From Flavobacterium anhuiense (GTDB lineage Bacteria; Bacteroidota; Bacteroidia; Flavobacteriales; Flavobacteriaceae): a stretch of DNA of 64,000 nt. The notes under the pieces are model-generated. The model saw only the letters and a list, made by a program, of their open reading frames with translations. It was not told the DNA's origin and ran no database searches. Each line of letters begins with the position of its first letter. Position 1 is the stretch's first letter. Shown one piece after another: positions 8,920 through 17,467 of this stretch. A program made the translations under genes and the position numbers. The DNA is taken from NCBI RefSeq assembly GCF_004151235.1, contig NZ_JUIV01000001.1, positions 372,001 to 436,000 of the forward strand, given 5' to 3'.

Positions 8920-11355
8920 ATGAAAAAGTTAATTATACTACTAACCGTGCTGTCCGTTTGGCAGCATGGTTTTGCTCAAACCCCAGAAAAAAAAGCCGAT
9001 AGTACCAGTACACAGCCCAAAGGCATGCAGGCTTATAATAAAATAATCACTGATAAAGCAAAAAACAAATTAGGACTCTTTACCGTAAGTCAGGTCGATA
9101 GTAAATATTATTTTCAGATTCCAGATAGTTTGTTTAACCGATACATGCTGGTAGTAACAAGATATTTATCTACTCCAGAAGGAATGGGAGCTTTTGGAGG
9201 AGAAAAAGCCAACGAACAGACCATTTACTTTGAAAAAGGGGCAAATAATACTGTTTATATGAGATCACTTCAATATAAACAAGATGTGCGTTCGGCTGAC
9301 TCAATGTTGGCAAAAGCATTGGCTGGAAGTAATGAAAATCCAATTGTAGGTGCTTTTCCGATCAAAACCACTAATCCAGATAACGGAAATACTGTTATTG
9401 ATGTAACAGATGCATTCAAAAAAGATAATCCGATGTTTTCTTTGGAAAGCAAAGAGAAAACAGAAAAAAAACTGACTTCTCTTGCTGATGATAAATCTTT
9501 TATAGAAGCTATTGATACATATGCAATCAATATTGAAGTAAAAACCACAAAAACCTATACAAGCAGCACAGCAAGCAGCGGAAGCATAACTATTAGATTA
9601 AATACATCAATTGTATTATTGCCTAAAACACCAATGCGTAAACGTTTTTTTGATGAAAGAGTAGGTTTTTTTGCCAACAAATATGTTTTGTTTGATGATG
9701 ATGAACAGCGTGCACAAAAGAAATTCATTATTCAGCGTTACCGTTTAGAGCCGAAAGAAAAAGACATTAAAAAGTATTTGAGAGGAGAACTTGTAGAACC
9801 AAAAAAACAGATTGTCTACTATATCGATCCAGCAACACCAAAAAAATGGAGACCATATTTAATTGCTGGAATCAACGACTGGCAAAAAGCTTTTGAGGCC
9901 GCTGGTTTTAAAAATGCAATTGTAGGGAAAGAATGGCCAGAAGACGATAAAACGATGAGTCTGGAAGATGCAAGGTATTCTGTAGTAAGGTATTACGCTT
10001 CTGAAACGCCAAATGCGTATGGGCCTCGTGTGAGCGATCCAAGAAGCGGTGAAATTATAGAAAGCCATGTTGGGTGGTATCATAATGTGATGAAATTAGT
10101 CCAGCGCTGGTATATGATTCAGGCTGGGCCTCTTGACGCAAGAGCAAGAAAAATGCATCTGGATGATGAATTAATGGGGCAATTAATCCGTTTCGTCTCT
10201 TCGCATGAAATAGGTCACACTATTGGTTTACGCCATAATATGGGAGCAAGCAATGCTACTCCTGTTGAAAAACTTCGCGATAAAAAATGGGTAGAAGCCA
10301 ATGGACATACAGTTTCTATTATGGATTACGCCCGCTTTAATTATGTGGCGCAGCCAGAAGATAACATTAGTCCAAAAGGAATTTATCCGCGCATCGGAAG
10401 TTACGACAAGTGGGCAGTTCAATGGGGGTATGGTTATTATCCAAATGCTAAAGACGAATTTGAAGAAGAAAAACTGTTAGCAAAACTGACTACAGATAGT
10501 TTGACAGCTAATCCTAAATTATGGTTTGGGGGAGAAGGTAAGGATGAAGATCCGCGCAGCCAAAGAGAAGATATCGGTGACGACGCAGTAAAGGCAAGTG
10601 ATTACGGCATAAAAAATTTAAAACGTGTTGTGCCTAATCTTATAGAATGGACTTATCAGCCAAACGATGCTTATGATAATTTATCAGATATGCATAAAGC
10701 GGTGGTATCGCAATATAGTATCTATTTGTATCACGTATTGAAATACATTGGCAATAATTACGTAACCAAAAGAACAGTTGATGAAAAAGGTGTTGTATAT
10801 CAGCAGATACCAAAAGCTAAAGTAAAAGCTGCTATTGACTACGTGGGAAGACAATTGTTTGTTGCTCCGCTTTGGATGTATCCGCAGGAAATTGACCAGC
10901 TGATTTCTTTAAAAACAGCAGATCAAATTTCAGATCAGCAGAATCAGGTTTTAAATATGCTTTTAAGTTCTGGAATGTTGTATAATATCAGTCTTAAATC
11001 GATCCAATTTGAAAATGCTTATACAGTTCCTGAATTTCTAAATGATTTACAGCAAACAGTTTGGGTGAAATTTACAGGCGATGAAAAACAAGATTTTTAC
11101 AGGAGAAGTTTACAGCGTGGTTATATTGAAAAACTAGGCATGTTGCTTTTGCCGAAAGAAACAGAACCAGGTAAAGCTCTAAATGCAGCGCAAAGAAGTG
11201 ATGTGAGACTATACGGGAAACAGCATCTTATTAAATTAAGAACCGATGTTACAAAGCTTATGGATGCTTCAACAGGATTTAATAAAGATCATTTCGAAAA
11301 CATTTTAATCGAAATCGATAAAATCGTTAATAAATTAGATAAAACCGCAATATGA
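8920..11355 (+). CDS. Secreted zinc-dependent metalloprotease (DUF5117/DUF5118, metzincin-type motif)
   Basis: The 811-residue protein starts with a signal peptide (MKKLIILLTVLSVWQHGFAQ). An N-terminal DUF5118/DUF5117-like part (about 35-290) includes TRYLSTPEGMGAFGGEKANEQTIYFEKG. The catalytic domain carries HEIGHTIGLRH at residues 429-439, the extended zinc motif HExxHxxGxxH, with the general base Glu430. A downstream SIMDYAR stretch serves as the Met-turn. It is encoded five bases after SusD and overlaps the next gene by four bases, so it belongs to the uptake operon. It probably cleaves protein or peptide substrates in the periplasm or at the surface. The specific substrate is unknown. 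Confidence 0.9.
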   Translation: MKKLIILLTVLSVWQHGFAQTPEKKADSTSTQPKGMQAYNKIITDKAKNKLGLFTVSQVDSKYYFQIPDSLFNRYMLVVTRYLSTPEGMGAFGGEKANEQTIYFEKGANNTVYMRSLQYKQDVRSADSMLAKALAGSNENPIVGAFPIKTTNPDNGNTVIDVTDAFKKDNPMFSLESKEKTEKKLTSLADDKSFIEAIDTYAINIEVKTTKTYTSSTASSGSITIRLNTSIVLLPKTPMRKRFFDERVGFFANKYVLFDDDEQRAQKKFIIQRYRLEPKEKDIKKYLRGELVEPKKQIVYYIDPATPKKWRPYLIAGINDWQKAFEAAGFKNAIVGKEWPEDDKTMSLEDARYSVVRYYASETPNAYGPRVSDPRSGEIIESHVGWYHNVMKLVQRWYMIQAGPLDARARKMHLDDELMGQLIRFVSSHEIGHTIGLRHNMGASNATPVEKLRDKKWVEANGHTVSIMDYARFNYVAQPEDNISPKGIYPRIGSYDKWAVQWGYGYYPNAKDEFEEEKLLAKLTTDSLTANPKLWFGGEGKDEDPRSQREDIGDDAVKASDYGIKNLKRVVPNLIEWTYQPNDAYDNLSDMHKAVVSQYSIYLYHVLKYIGNNYVTKRTVDEKGVVYQQIPKAKVKAAIDYVGRQLFVAPLWMYPQEIDQLISLKTADQISDQQNQVLNMLLSSGMLYNISLKSIQFENAYTVPEFLNDLQQTVWVKFTGDEKQDFYRRSLQRGYIEKLGMLLLPKETEPGKALNAAQRSDVRLYGKQHLIKLRTDVTKLMDASTGFNKDHFENILIEIDKIVNKLDKTAI

Positions 11356-11873
11356 AAAAAATATTAGTTATAGCATTTATTTGCTTAAGTACTTTGGCTC
11401 AAGCACAATTAACATCAAAAGAAGAAGTGACTCCAGAATTGGTACAAAAAAGAGAAGAGAAAAAGAAAGAAATTACAAAGAGTTATTTGGCTTTAAAAAA
11501 TAGCTTAATACTTTCGGATAGCCTTGTTGCCGTTAAAAGTGCTGTAGCTTTGACGAATTCTTTAAAAAACTTCAAGTTTAAAAAGTTAACGTTGGAACAA
11601 ATGAACATTGCTACAATTTCAAGAAAAGAAATTATAGAATTGGCTAATCAGATTGCCACGACAAAAAACATTAATAAACAGCGCAAGATTTTTGAGACTC
11701 TTTCAGTAAAATATTGGAATCAAGCTTCAAAGTTTAAAGCAGCAGATGAAACATTATATTTACAAGTCTGCCCAATGACTGGTGCAGTTTGGACAAGCGA
11801 TAGTAAAGAAATCAAAAATCCGTACTATCCAAAAAATATGCTTACCTGTGGTGAAGTAAAAGCAAGCTTATAG
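11352..11873 (+). CDS. Secreted DUF3347-like protein
   Basis: The 173-residue product has a signal peptide (MKKILVIAFICLSTLAQAQ) and a helical middle. The C-terminus reads LYLQVCPMTGAVWTSDSKEI then NPYYPKNMLTCGEV. This CPM...W...I.NPYY..ML.CG pattern is characteristic of DUF3347 proteins, which often accompany copper/heavy-metal efflux or cytochrome assembly proteins and may bind metal through the Cys and Met residues. Its ATG overlaps the stop of the protease gene (ATGA), which implies translational coupling. A role in supplying or sensing the protease's metal is possible but not shown. Confidence 0.75.
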   Translation: MKKILVIAFICLSTLAQAQLTSKEEVTPELVQKREEKKKEITKSYLALKNSLILSDSLVAVKSAVALTNSLKNFKFKKLTLEQMNIATISRKEIIELANQIATTKNINKQRKIFETLSVKYWNQASKFKAADETLYLQVCPMTGAVWTSDSKEIKNPYYPKNMLTCGEVKASL

Positions 11874-11993
11874 TTTTTTTAATTTGAATTAGTTTGATAA
11901 ATGCGGTTTTCTAAAGAGACCGTATTTGTCGTTTAAAATAATGAATGCCATTGTTATAGTTAAAACTATTGTAGAAACAATTGAAAAAAAGAA

Positions 11994-12021
11994 AGCCTGT
12001 AAACATTTAGTTTACAGGCTT
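11994..12021. terminator. Hairpin terminator behind tmRNA (can act on both strands)
   Basis: Two 11-base arms (AGCCTGTAAAC / GTTTACAGGCT) enclose a five-base loop. T-rich tracts lie on both sides: six T on the plus strand and TTTCTTTTTTT read on the minus strand. It sits immediately past the 3' end of the minus-strand tmRNA and would also stop the plus-strand uptake operon. Confidence 0.8.
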
Positions 12022-12026
12022 TTTTG

Positions 12027-12421
12027 TGGAGTCGCCGGGAATCGAACCCGGGTCCAAACAAGCAACTAAAGAGCTTTCTACACGCTTATTTCCTGATTGA
12101 ATTTTCGATGTTGAGCTAGGCCAGAAACAACCACCCAACACTTATCTTCTTAAATTTCGAAATCCACCCGAAGCTCATGGAAATCTAGGTTTATTTTTAC
12201 GGTTCCCCTGAACGGAACGCCACAAACCAAGGCTTTCCAGGAGAATCCAGCTTCTCTACCTTGTAGAGACGTGGCGTAATCTTACTATGATTCGGATTAT
12301 GCAGCTAAAGCGTAATTATTTTCGCCGTGTAAAAGTTCGAGATCTTATATTTACGAGCAAGGTCTCAATGCTCGACGTGCTTACTGTTCAATTCGACTTG
12401 CTGTCAAAACCAGTCGACCCC
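12027..12421 (-). ncRNA. ssrA: Transfer-messenger RNA (tmRNA)
   Basis: Read on the minus strand, the RNA begins GGGGUCGACUGG and ends with a T-arm (GGGTTCGATTCCC) and CGACTCC plus discriminator A. The two ends pair as a seven-base acceptor stem with one G-U pair. The CCA is not encoded. The internal reading frame (12297-12326) gives GENNYALAA followed by TAA, the tag expected in Bacteroidetes. About 395 nt is a normal size for one-piece tmRNA. It rescues ribosomes stalled on broken mRNAs together with SmpB, which is not in this window. Confidence 0.97.
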
Positions 12422-12489
12422 AAAAAATAAGTCTGCAAATTTAGAGTATTTGAAATTACTTTCTGCTAAAATTTTCAAAAAAATATTAG

Positions 12490-12690
12490 TCCAAAGTTCA
12501 AAGTCGGAAAGTCTAAAGCTGGACATCGAAACTTGAAAGTTATAAAGTTTTTAAAATCAAAAGCTTACTTTCTTTTGCTCCTTTTTATTGCACCTCAATT
12601 AGTATATTAAAAGACAAAGTCAAAATAGACAACAACTTTAAGACTTTGGACTTTCGACTTTGGGCTTTGGACTTTATGACTTTACAACTA
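12490..12690. repeat. Degenerate AAAGTC-type simple repeats in inverted orientation
   Basis: On the tmRNA side, AAAGTTCAAAGTCGGAAAGT and its continuation repeat an AAAGTC-like unit. On the other side (about 12636-12687), GACTTTGGACTTTCGACTTT and its continuation are the same unit in reverse complement. The two halves could fold back on each other. This is non-coding spacer between tmRNA and the serine hydrolase gene. Confidence 0.5.
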
Positions 12691-12693
12691 TTT

Positions 12694-13896
12694 TTACTCT
12701 TCGTCTTTAAAATTAAAAGGGTAATCTCCAAAAATCGGAGCTAGTTTGCGAACAGCATAAGTGTTTCTTGTCATCTTATTAGACAAGGCAATAATCGTTA
12801 CGCCTTCTTTCATCAAAGTAATGTAAGATGAGGTATTTCCGTGCCACCAGCCATTATGAAAATAAAAATTCTGTCCTGTTTCCCAATTAATCATTCGAAT
12901 TCCAAGACCGTAATTTTTAGTTCCTTTACGTTCGTTGCTGTAACCGGTATAAACTTGTTTCAACAATTCAGGCTTTAAGAAATCTGGCGATTGTCTTGCG
13001 CGATCAAATTTTAAAAGATCTCTAGCTGTAGAAAAAACATTTTTATCGCCATAGACATTATCCAAATAATCAAAACCGATTTCTACACCATTGCCTTTAT
13101 AAGAAGGAACAATTTTCTTTCTGTCTTTATCGTCATCAAAAACATAAGTATGAGTCATTCCAAGAGGTTTAAAAATCATTTCAGACATGGCTTCTTTGTA
13201 GCTTAAACCTGTAATTTTTTCGATAATCAGAGCCAGCATCGCATAATTAGTATTGCAGTAGCTAAAACGTGTTCCAGTTCTAGATTCTAATCCAATATCT
13301 TTTGTAGCCAGAATATTTAAAATATCTTTATTGGTTAATTGATTATGTCTGTCCCAAATCGATTTGTCGCGATCTGTGAAATAGGCATAATTACGCATTC
13401 CTGTGCGATGATCCAATAACATTCTGATGGTGCATTCCTCGTAAGGGAAGGTTTTTAAAATTGTATTTACTTTTTGATCTAAGTCAATTTTGCCTGCGTT
13501 TACCAGTTTTAAAACCGCTGTAGCAGTTAACACTTTACTCACAGAAGCAATTTGTACAGGTGTCTCAGGAGTTATTTTGGTCCCTTCATTTTTATTGGCA
13601 AAACCATTATATTTTTCAAATAAAATCTGTCCATTTTTGGCGACTAAGAAGCTTCCATTCATGGTATTATTTGGCCAATTTTTGTTGTAAAAGTGATTTA
13701 TTCTGCCGACAACCGAGTTTTTATAAGCCTGTGAAACTTGCGGTTCAGCTCCTAACGGCTTCATTTTAGGTAAAGTATCTTCGACTGTCTGAGTTGTATC
13801 TGTTGCTGTTGTTTTGTTTTGACCACAAGAACTTAAAACAAGCATTGAAAAAAGTAATTGTGGTATCTTTGTCTTTTTAAGGAAAATCATTTGCAT
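12694..13896 (-). CDS. Serine hydrolase lipoprotein, beta-lactamase class C / DD-peptidase fold
   Basis: The 400-residue protein has a lipobox (LSSC, lipidated Cys24) and a short linker, followed by a class C beta-lactamase-like domain. The nucleophile motif SxxK is S118-V-S-K121, the second motif YxN is Y213-C-N215, and the third motif appears as HNG in FYFHNGWWHG near the C-terminus. Members of this family act on peptidoglycan peptides, D-amino-acid peptides or esters. The sequence does not decide which. It would be anchored to a membrane facing the periplasm. It appears to be a single-gene unit, with tmRNA downstream on the same strand. Confidence 0.88.
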   Translation of the reverse strand: MQMIFLKKTKIPQLLFSMLVLSSCGQNKTTATDTTQTVEDTLPKMKPLGAEPQVSQAYKNSVVGRINHFYNKNWPNNTMNGSFLVAKNGQILFEKYNGFANKNEGTKITPETPVQIASVSKVLTATAVLKLVNAGKIDLDQKVNTILKTFPYEECTIRMLLDHRTGMRNYAYFTDRDKSIWDRHNQLTNKDILNILATKDIGLESRTGTRFSYCNTNYAMLALIIEKITGLSYKEAMSEMIFKPLGMTHTYVFDDDKDRKKIVPSYKGNGVEIGFDYLDNVYGDKNVFSTARDLLKFDRARQSPDFLKPELLKQVYTGYSNERKGTKNYGLGIRMINWETGQNFYFHNGWWHGNTSSYITLMKEGVTIIALSNKMTRNTYAVRKLAPIFGDYPFNFKDEE

Positions 13897-14048
13897 CGTT
13901 CTTTAAAAACAAATATATCGAATTCAATTTTGTTGTATTCTTGGTTCTGAGGCTTTATTTTGTGTTTTTTAACATTTCATTAAGAAAAGTAAATTTTAGT
14001 CGGTTGTTTTTCAGCTTTTAACGGTTTTAAAACATTCTAAATAGAATT

Positions 14049-14084
14049 TTTGAAACAAAATTTTAACTAAATTTGTTATATTTG
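14049..14084 (+). promoter_or_regulatory. Candidate promoter for the saccharopine-dehydrogenase-like gene
   Basis: TATATTTG (14077-14084) matches the Bacteroidetes -7 box TAnnTTTG. A TTTG (14049-14052) lies 24 bases upstream, slightly farther than the usual 19-21. The gene starts about 53 bases downstream. This is a motif match only. Confidence 0.35.
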
Positions 14085-14137
14085 AAACAAATATGTTTTA
14101 AAAAGTTATATTATTAAAAACTAAAAAACCACATTAA

Positions 14138-15340
14138 ATGAAATTTGGAATCATAAAAGAGAGAAAAAACCCGCCAGATAGAAGAGTTGTTTTTTCTCCA
14201 AATGAATTGGCAAGGATGAAACAACTTTATCATGATGCATCTGTAAAAGTTGAAAGTTCAGATATCAGAATATTTTCTGATGATGATTATAAAAATATGG
14301 GAATTACCGTTACTGATGACGTATCTGATTGTGATGTTTTATTCGGTGTAAAAGAAGTTCCTGTAGACGATTTGATTCCAAACAAGTCTTATTTCTTTTT
14401 TTCTCATACAATTAAAAAACAGCCTCATAATAGAAAATTACTTCAGGCGATTTTAGAAAAAAATATCGATTTATACGATCATGAAACGATTGTAAACGAA
14501 CACGATCATCGTTTAATTGGTTTTGGAAAATATGCCGGAATGGTTGGCGTTTATAACGGAATTCGGGCATTTGGAATTAAATTTGAATTGTTTAAACTTC
14601 CAAAAGCAGAATCGCTTTCTGGAAAAGAAGATTTGATAAAGCATTTAAAACGCATTACAATGCCAGCTTTAAAATTTGTAGTTACGGGAACTGGAAAGGT
14701 TGGGAGCGGAGCAAAAGAAATTTTGGATGCCATAAAAGTGAAAGAAATTACGATTGATAATTATTTGACAAAAAAATATGCTCAGGCAGTTTATGTGCAG
14801 CTGGATGTTTTAGAATATAACAAAAGAAAAGACGGACAAGTTTTAGATTTTGTAGATTTTGTTAAGCATCCGGAAGAGTATGAATCTGATTTTGAGAGAT
14901 TCACAAAAGTTTCTGATATTTATTTTGCAGGGCATTTTCATGCCAATAATGCGCCGATGATTTTAACGAAAGAAATGCTGAATGCAAGCGACTGCAAATT
15001 GAAAGTTGTGGCCGATATTTCTTGTGATGTTAATGGGCCAATTGCCTGTACAGTTCGCTCATCAACGATCGAAGATCCTTTGTATGGATATTTTCCATTA
15101 GAAGATCGTGAAGTTGATCTTTTTCATCCAGCAGCTGTTGCAGTAATGGCTGTAGATAATTTGCCATGCGAAATTCCAAAAGATGCTAGCGAAGGTTTCG
15201 GTGAACAATTTATGGAGCATGTAATTCCAGCTTTTTTCAACGGGGATAAAGATGGAATCTTAAAACGCTCCAAAATCACTGAAAATGGAAAACTAACAGA
15301 AAGATTTAGTTATTTGCAGGATTATGTAGATGGTAAATAA
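14138..15340 (+). CDS. NAD(P)-dependent oxidoreductase of the saccharopine dehydrogenase / alanine dehydrogenase fold
   Basis: The 400-residue protein begins with an AlaDH/PNT-type N-terminal domain (MKFGIIKERKNPPDRRVVFSP, and DCDVLFGVKEVP near residue 65). It has a nucleotide-binding segment FVVTGTGKVGSGAKEIL around residues 180-196, with a G-x-G-x-x-G fingerprint. VADISCDVNGPIACTVRSST near residue 290 resembles the LYS1-type saccharopine dehydrogenase (lysine-forming) and lysine dehydrogenase group. It is probably a cytoplasmic amino-acid oxidoreductase. Whether saccharopine, lysine or another substrate is used cannot be decided here. It is a single gene, closed by a hairpin terminator shared with fumC. 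Confidence 0.8.
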   Translation: MKFGIIKERKNPPDRRVVFSPNELARMKQLYHDASVKVESSDIRIFSDDDYKNMGITVTDDVSDCDVLFGVKEVPVDDLIPNKSYFFFSHTIKKQPHNRKLLQAILEKNIDLYDHETIVNEHDHRLIGFGKYAGMVGVYNGIRAFGIKFELFKLPKAESLSGKEDLIKHLKRITMPALKFVVTGTGKVGSGAKEILDAIKVKEITIDNYLTKKYAQAVYVQLDVLEYNKRKDGQVLDFVDFVKHPEEYESDFERFTKVSDIYFAGHFHANNAPMILTKEMLNASDCKLKVVADISCDVNGPIACTVRSSTIEDPLYGYFPLEDREVDLFHPAAVAVMAVDNLPCEIPKDASEGFGEQFMEHVIPAFFNGDKDGILKRSKITENGKLTERFSYLQDYVDGK

Positions 15341-15343
15341 GTT

Positions 15344-15475
15344 ATGAGTTTTGAGTTATGAATTATGAGTTAGCCGACTTTGTACATAAAATAAAAGGAG
15401 AAACATTTATGTTTCTCCTTTTATTATTTACGTTAGAGTAAAAACTCATAATTCATAATTCATAACTCAAACCAT
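15344..15475. repeat. Inverted repeat of TTATGAGTT/AATTATGAGT units around a terminator
   Basis: A run built from TTATGAGTT and AATTATGAGTT (15344-15370) reappears in reverse complement (15442-15470, CATAATTCATAACTCAAAC). The two enclose the terminator hairpin. The right arm reaches into the last codons of fumC. This is a dispersed-type intergenic palindrome of flavobacteria. Confidence 0.55.
15393..15424. terminator. Bidirectional hairpin terminator between convergent genes
   Basis: The arms AAAAGGAGAAAC and GTTTCTCCTTTT enclose a short loop, with T or A runs on both sides. It separates the plus-strand oxidoreductase gene from the minus-strand fumC. Confidence 0.75.
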
Positions 15476-16852
15476 ATCCTCAGGTTTCACCCAAGCATCA
15501 AAATCTTCTGGAGTTACATAACCAAGTCGAACAGCTTCTTCTTTTAAAGTAGTTCCGTTTTTGTGAGCGGTTTGAGCTATTTCTGCGGCTTTGTAATAGC
15601 CTATTTTAGTGTTTAACGCCGTAACGAGCATTAACGAATTATCAACTAATTCTTTGATGCGTTTGTGATTTGGTTCGATTCCTTGAGCACAATGTTCGTC
15701 AAAAGAAACACAAGCATCGCCCAGCAATTGTGCTGATTGTAAAAAGTTTGCAGCCATTACAGGTTTGAAAACATTCAGTTCATAATGTCCTTGCATACCG
15801 CCAACAGCAATTGCCATATCATTTCCTATAACTTGTGCGCAAACCATGGTTAAAGCTTCACATTGTGTTGGGTTTACTTTTCCTGGCATGATAGAAGAAC
15901 CTGGCTCATTTTCCGGAATATGGATTTCGCCAATTCCAGATCTTGGCCCCGAAGCTAGCATTCTAACATCATTAGCAATTTTGTTTAATGAAACAGCCAA
16001 TTGTTTTAAAGCTCCATGTGTTTCTACGATGGCATCATGTGCTGCAAGTGCCTCAAACTTATTTTCTGCCGTTACAAAGGGATGGTTTGTAAATTTTGCG
16101 ATATATTCTGCGACTTTTACATCGTACCCTTTTGGAGTGTTTAATCCAGTTCCCACAGCTGTTCCGCCAAGGGCGATTTCAGACAAGTGGGCTAAAGTAT
16201 TTTTTAAAGCTTTTAATCCGAAGGCTAATTGTGCTGCGTAACCTGAAATTTCCTGACCAAGAGTTAATGGTGTCGCATCCATTAAGTGTGTGCGCCCGAT
16301 TTTAACAACATCTTTAAATTCGGTTGCTTTTTTTGCTAAAGTAGCATGAAGTTTTTCTACTCCAGGAATGGTAGTTTCAACAACCATTTTGTAAGCCGCA
16401 ATATGCATTCCAGTTGGGAAAGTGTCATTTGACGATTGCGATTTATTGACATCGTCATTTGCTTTGATAAATTGTTCGCCTTCACCGATTTCAAAACCTT
16501 TTAGAACTTGAGCGCGGTTAGCAATTACTTCGTTTACATTCATATTGCTTTGCGTTCCAGAACCCGTCTGCCAGATTACAAGCGGAAATTGATCGTCTAG
16601 TTTACCTTCAAGGATTTCATCGCAGACAGCAGCAATTGCATCTCTTTTTTCTATTGGTAGAACGCCTAAATCGTAATTGGCGTATGCCGCAGCCTTTTTT
16701 AGATAGGCAAAACCTTCTATGATTTCTTTTGGCATAGATGCCGCTGGTCCGATTTTGAAATTGTTTCTAGATCGTTCTGTTTGTGCACCCCAATATTTAT
16801 CGGCTGGGACTTGAACTTCGCCCATGGTGTCTTTTTCTATTCTGTATTTCAT
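15467..16852 (-). CDS. fumC: Class II fumarate hydratase
   Basis: The 461-residue protein is full length for FumC. It shows the family signature [13 protein letters not shown] near residue 315, the conserved [19 protein letters not shown] segment (about 95-115) that binds the dicarboxylate, and [16 protein letters not shown] near 185. It interconverts fumarate and malate in the TCA cycle and is cytoplasmic and homotetrameric. It should be iron-independent, unlike class I fumarases. It stands alone on the minus strand and starts at the ATG giving [13 protein letters not shown]. Confidence 0.96.
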   Translation of the reverse strand: MKYRIEKDTMGEVQVPADKYWGAQTERSRNNFKIGPAASMPKEIIEGFAYLKKAAAYANYDLGVLPIEKRDAIAAVCDEILEGKLDDQFPLVIWQTGSGTQSNMNVNEVIANRAQVLKGFEIGEGEQFIKANDDVNKSQSSNDTFPTGMHIAAYKMVVETTIPGVEKLHATLAKKATEFKDVVKIGRTHLMDATPLTLGQEISGYAAQLAFGLKALKNTLAHLSEIALGGTAVGTGLNTPKGYDVKVAEYIAKFTNHPFVTAENKFEALAAHDAIVETHGALKQLAVSLNKIANDVRMLASGPRSGIGEIHIPENEPGSSIMPGKVNPTQCEALTMVCAQVIGNDMAIAVGGMQGHYELNVFKPVMAANFLQSAQLLGDACVSFDEHCAQGIEPNHKRIKELVDNSLMLVTALNTKIGYYKAAEIAQTAHKNGTTLKEEAVRLGYVTPEDFDAWVKPEDMV

Positions 16853-17013
16853 TATGTTGTATGTAAAAATGTTATTCGTAAAATGTGAAATGTTTAGATG
16901 AAATTCATCTGAGCTCTTTTAGAGAAAGGGATTGTATGTTCTAAAAAAGCTTATTTAAAATGAGTATAAATATACGGATAAATGTTATTTAACGAAAATT
17001 GATTTAGTTTTTA

Positions 17014-17044
17014 TTGCTGAGAAAAAATATATACGCTACATTTG
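17014..17044 (+). promoter_or_regulatory. Bacteroidetes-type promoter for the small membrane protein gene
   Basis: TTG (17014-17016) is followed after exactly 20 bases by TACATTTG (17037-17044). This matches the primary-sigma consensus TTG-N19-21-TAnnTTTG of Bacteroidetes. The small ORF begins 28 bases downstream, which supports it as a real gene. Confidence 0.6.
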
Positions 17045-17071
17045 TCGTAACATTCAAAAATTCCGGAAAAC

Positions 17072-17245
17072 ATGTTTGAATTTTCACAGTACTTAGGTTT
17101 TTTACTTTTCTTAACCATACTAACTATAGGGTTTTGGTTAATGTTTTTCTTGGTAGGTTTCTTATCTTATTGGGTAACAGGAGCTAGCTGGGAAATGATC
17201 AAAGAGAAAAGAGCCAGAAAAAGACAAGAAGAACAATCTATTTAA
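17072..17245 (+). CDS. Small membrane protein of 57 residues
   Basis: This short frame starts MFEFSQYLGF and has one long or two short hydrophobic segments (residues 9-36, including LTIGFWLMFFLVGFLSYW). It ends in a highly basic and acidic tail (KEKRARKRQEEQ). A well-formed promoter lies 28 bases upstream and a clean hairpin terminator 24 bases downstream, so it is a complete small transcription unit. It is probably an inner-membrane protein with its charged tail in the cytoplasm. I do not recognise a family. Confidence 0.7.
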   Translation: MFEFSQYLGFLLFLTILTIGFWLMFFLVGFLSYWVTGASWEMIKEKRARKRQEEQSI

Positions 17246-17268
17246 TTTTAGATTGATGTCATAAAAAA

Positions 17269-17292
17269 AGAACCTTTGGGTTCTTTTTTTTT
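17269..17292 (+). terminator. Intrinsic terminator of the small membrane protein gene
   Basis: A hairpin AGAACC-TTTG-GGTTCT is followed by eight T residues, a textbook rho-independent terminator on the plus strand. Confidence 0.85.
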
Positions 17293-17357
17293 GTGCCAAA
17301 AAAAAGGAAATTCCAATATCAAAAAATCTAAATTCCAATTTAATAAGTTTATTTAAG

Positions 17358-17445
17358 CCCGATTGGTTTTTAAAACCTGTCGGGTTTCCTTATAAATAGA
17401 AAATTCCAAATCCCAATGATAAAATTGGAATTTGGAATTTTTTAT
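17358..17445. terminator. Two stacked hairpins downstream of the TonB-type receptor gene
   Basis: The first hairpin has CCCGA/TCGGG outer arms and a GGTTTT/AAAACC inner stem (17360-17388). The second pairs AAATTCCAAATCCCAAT with ATTGGAATTTGGAATTT (about 17400-17440) and is flanked by T- or A-rich runs. The second probably terminates the minus-strand receptor gene. Confidence 0.55.
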
Positions 17446-17467
17446 CCACATTGGAATTTAAAAGATT

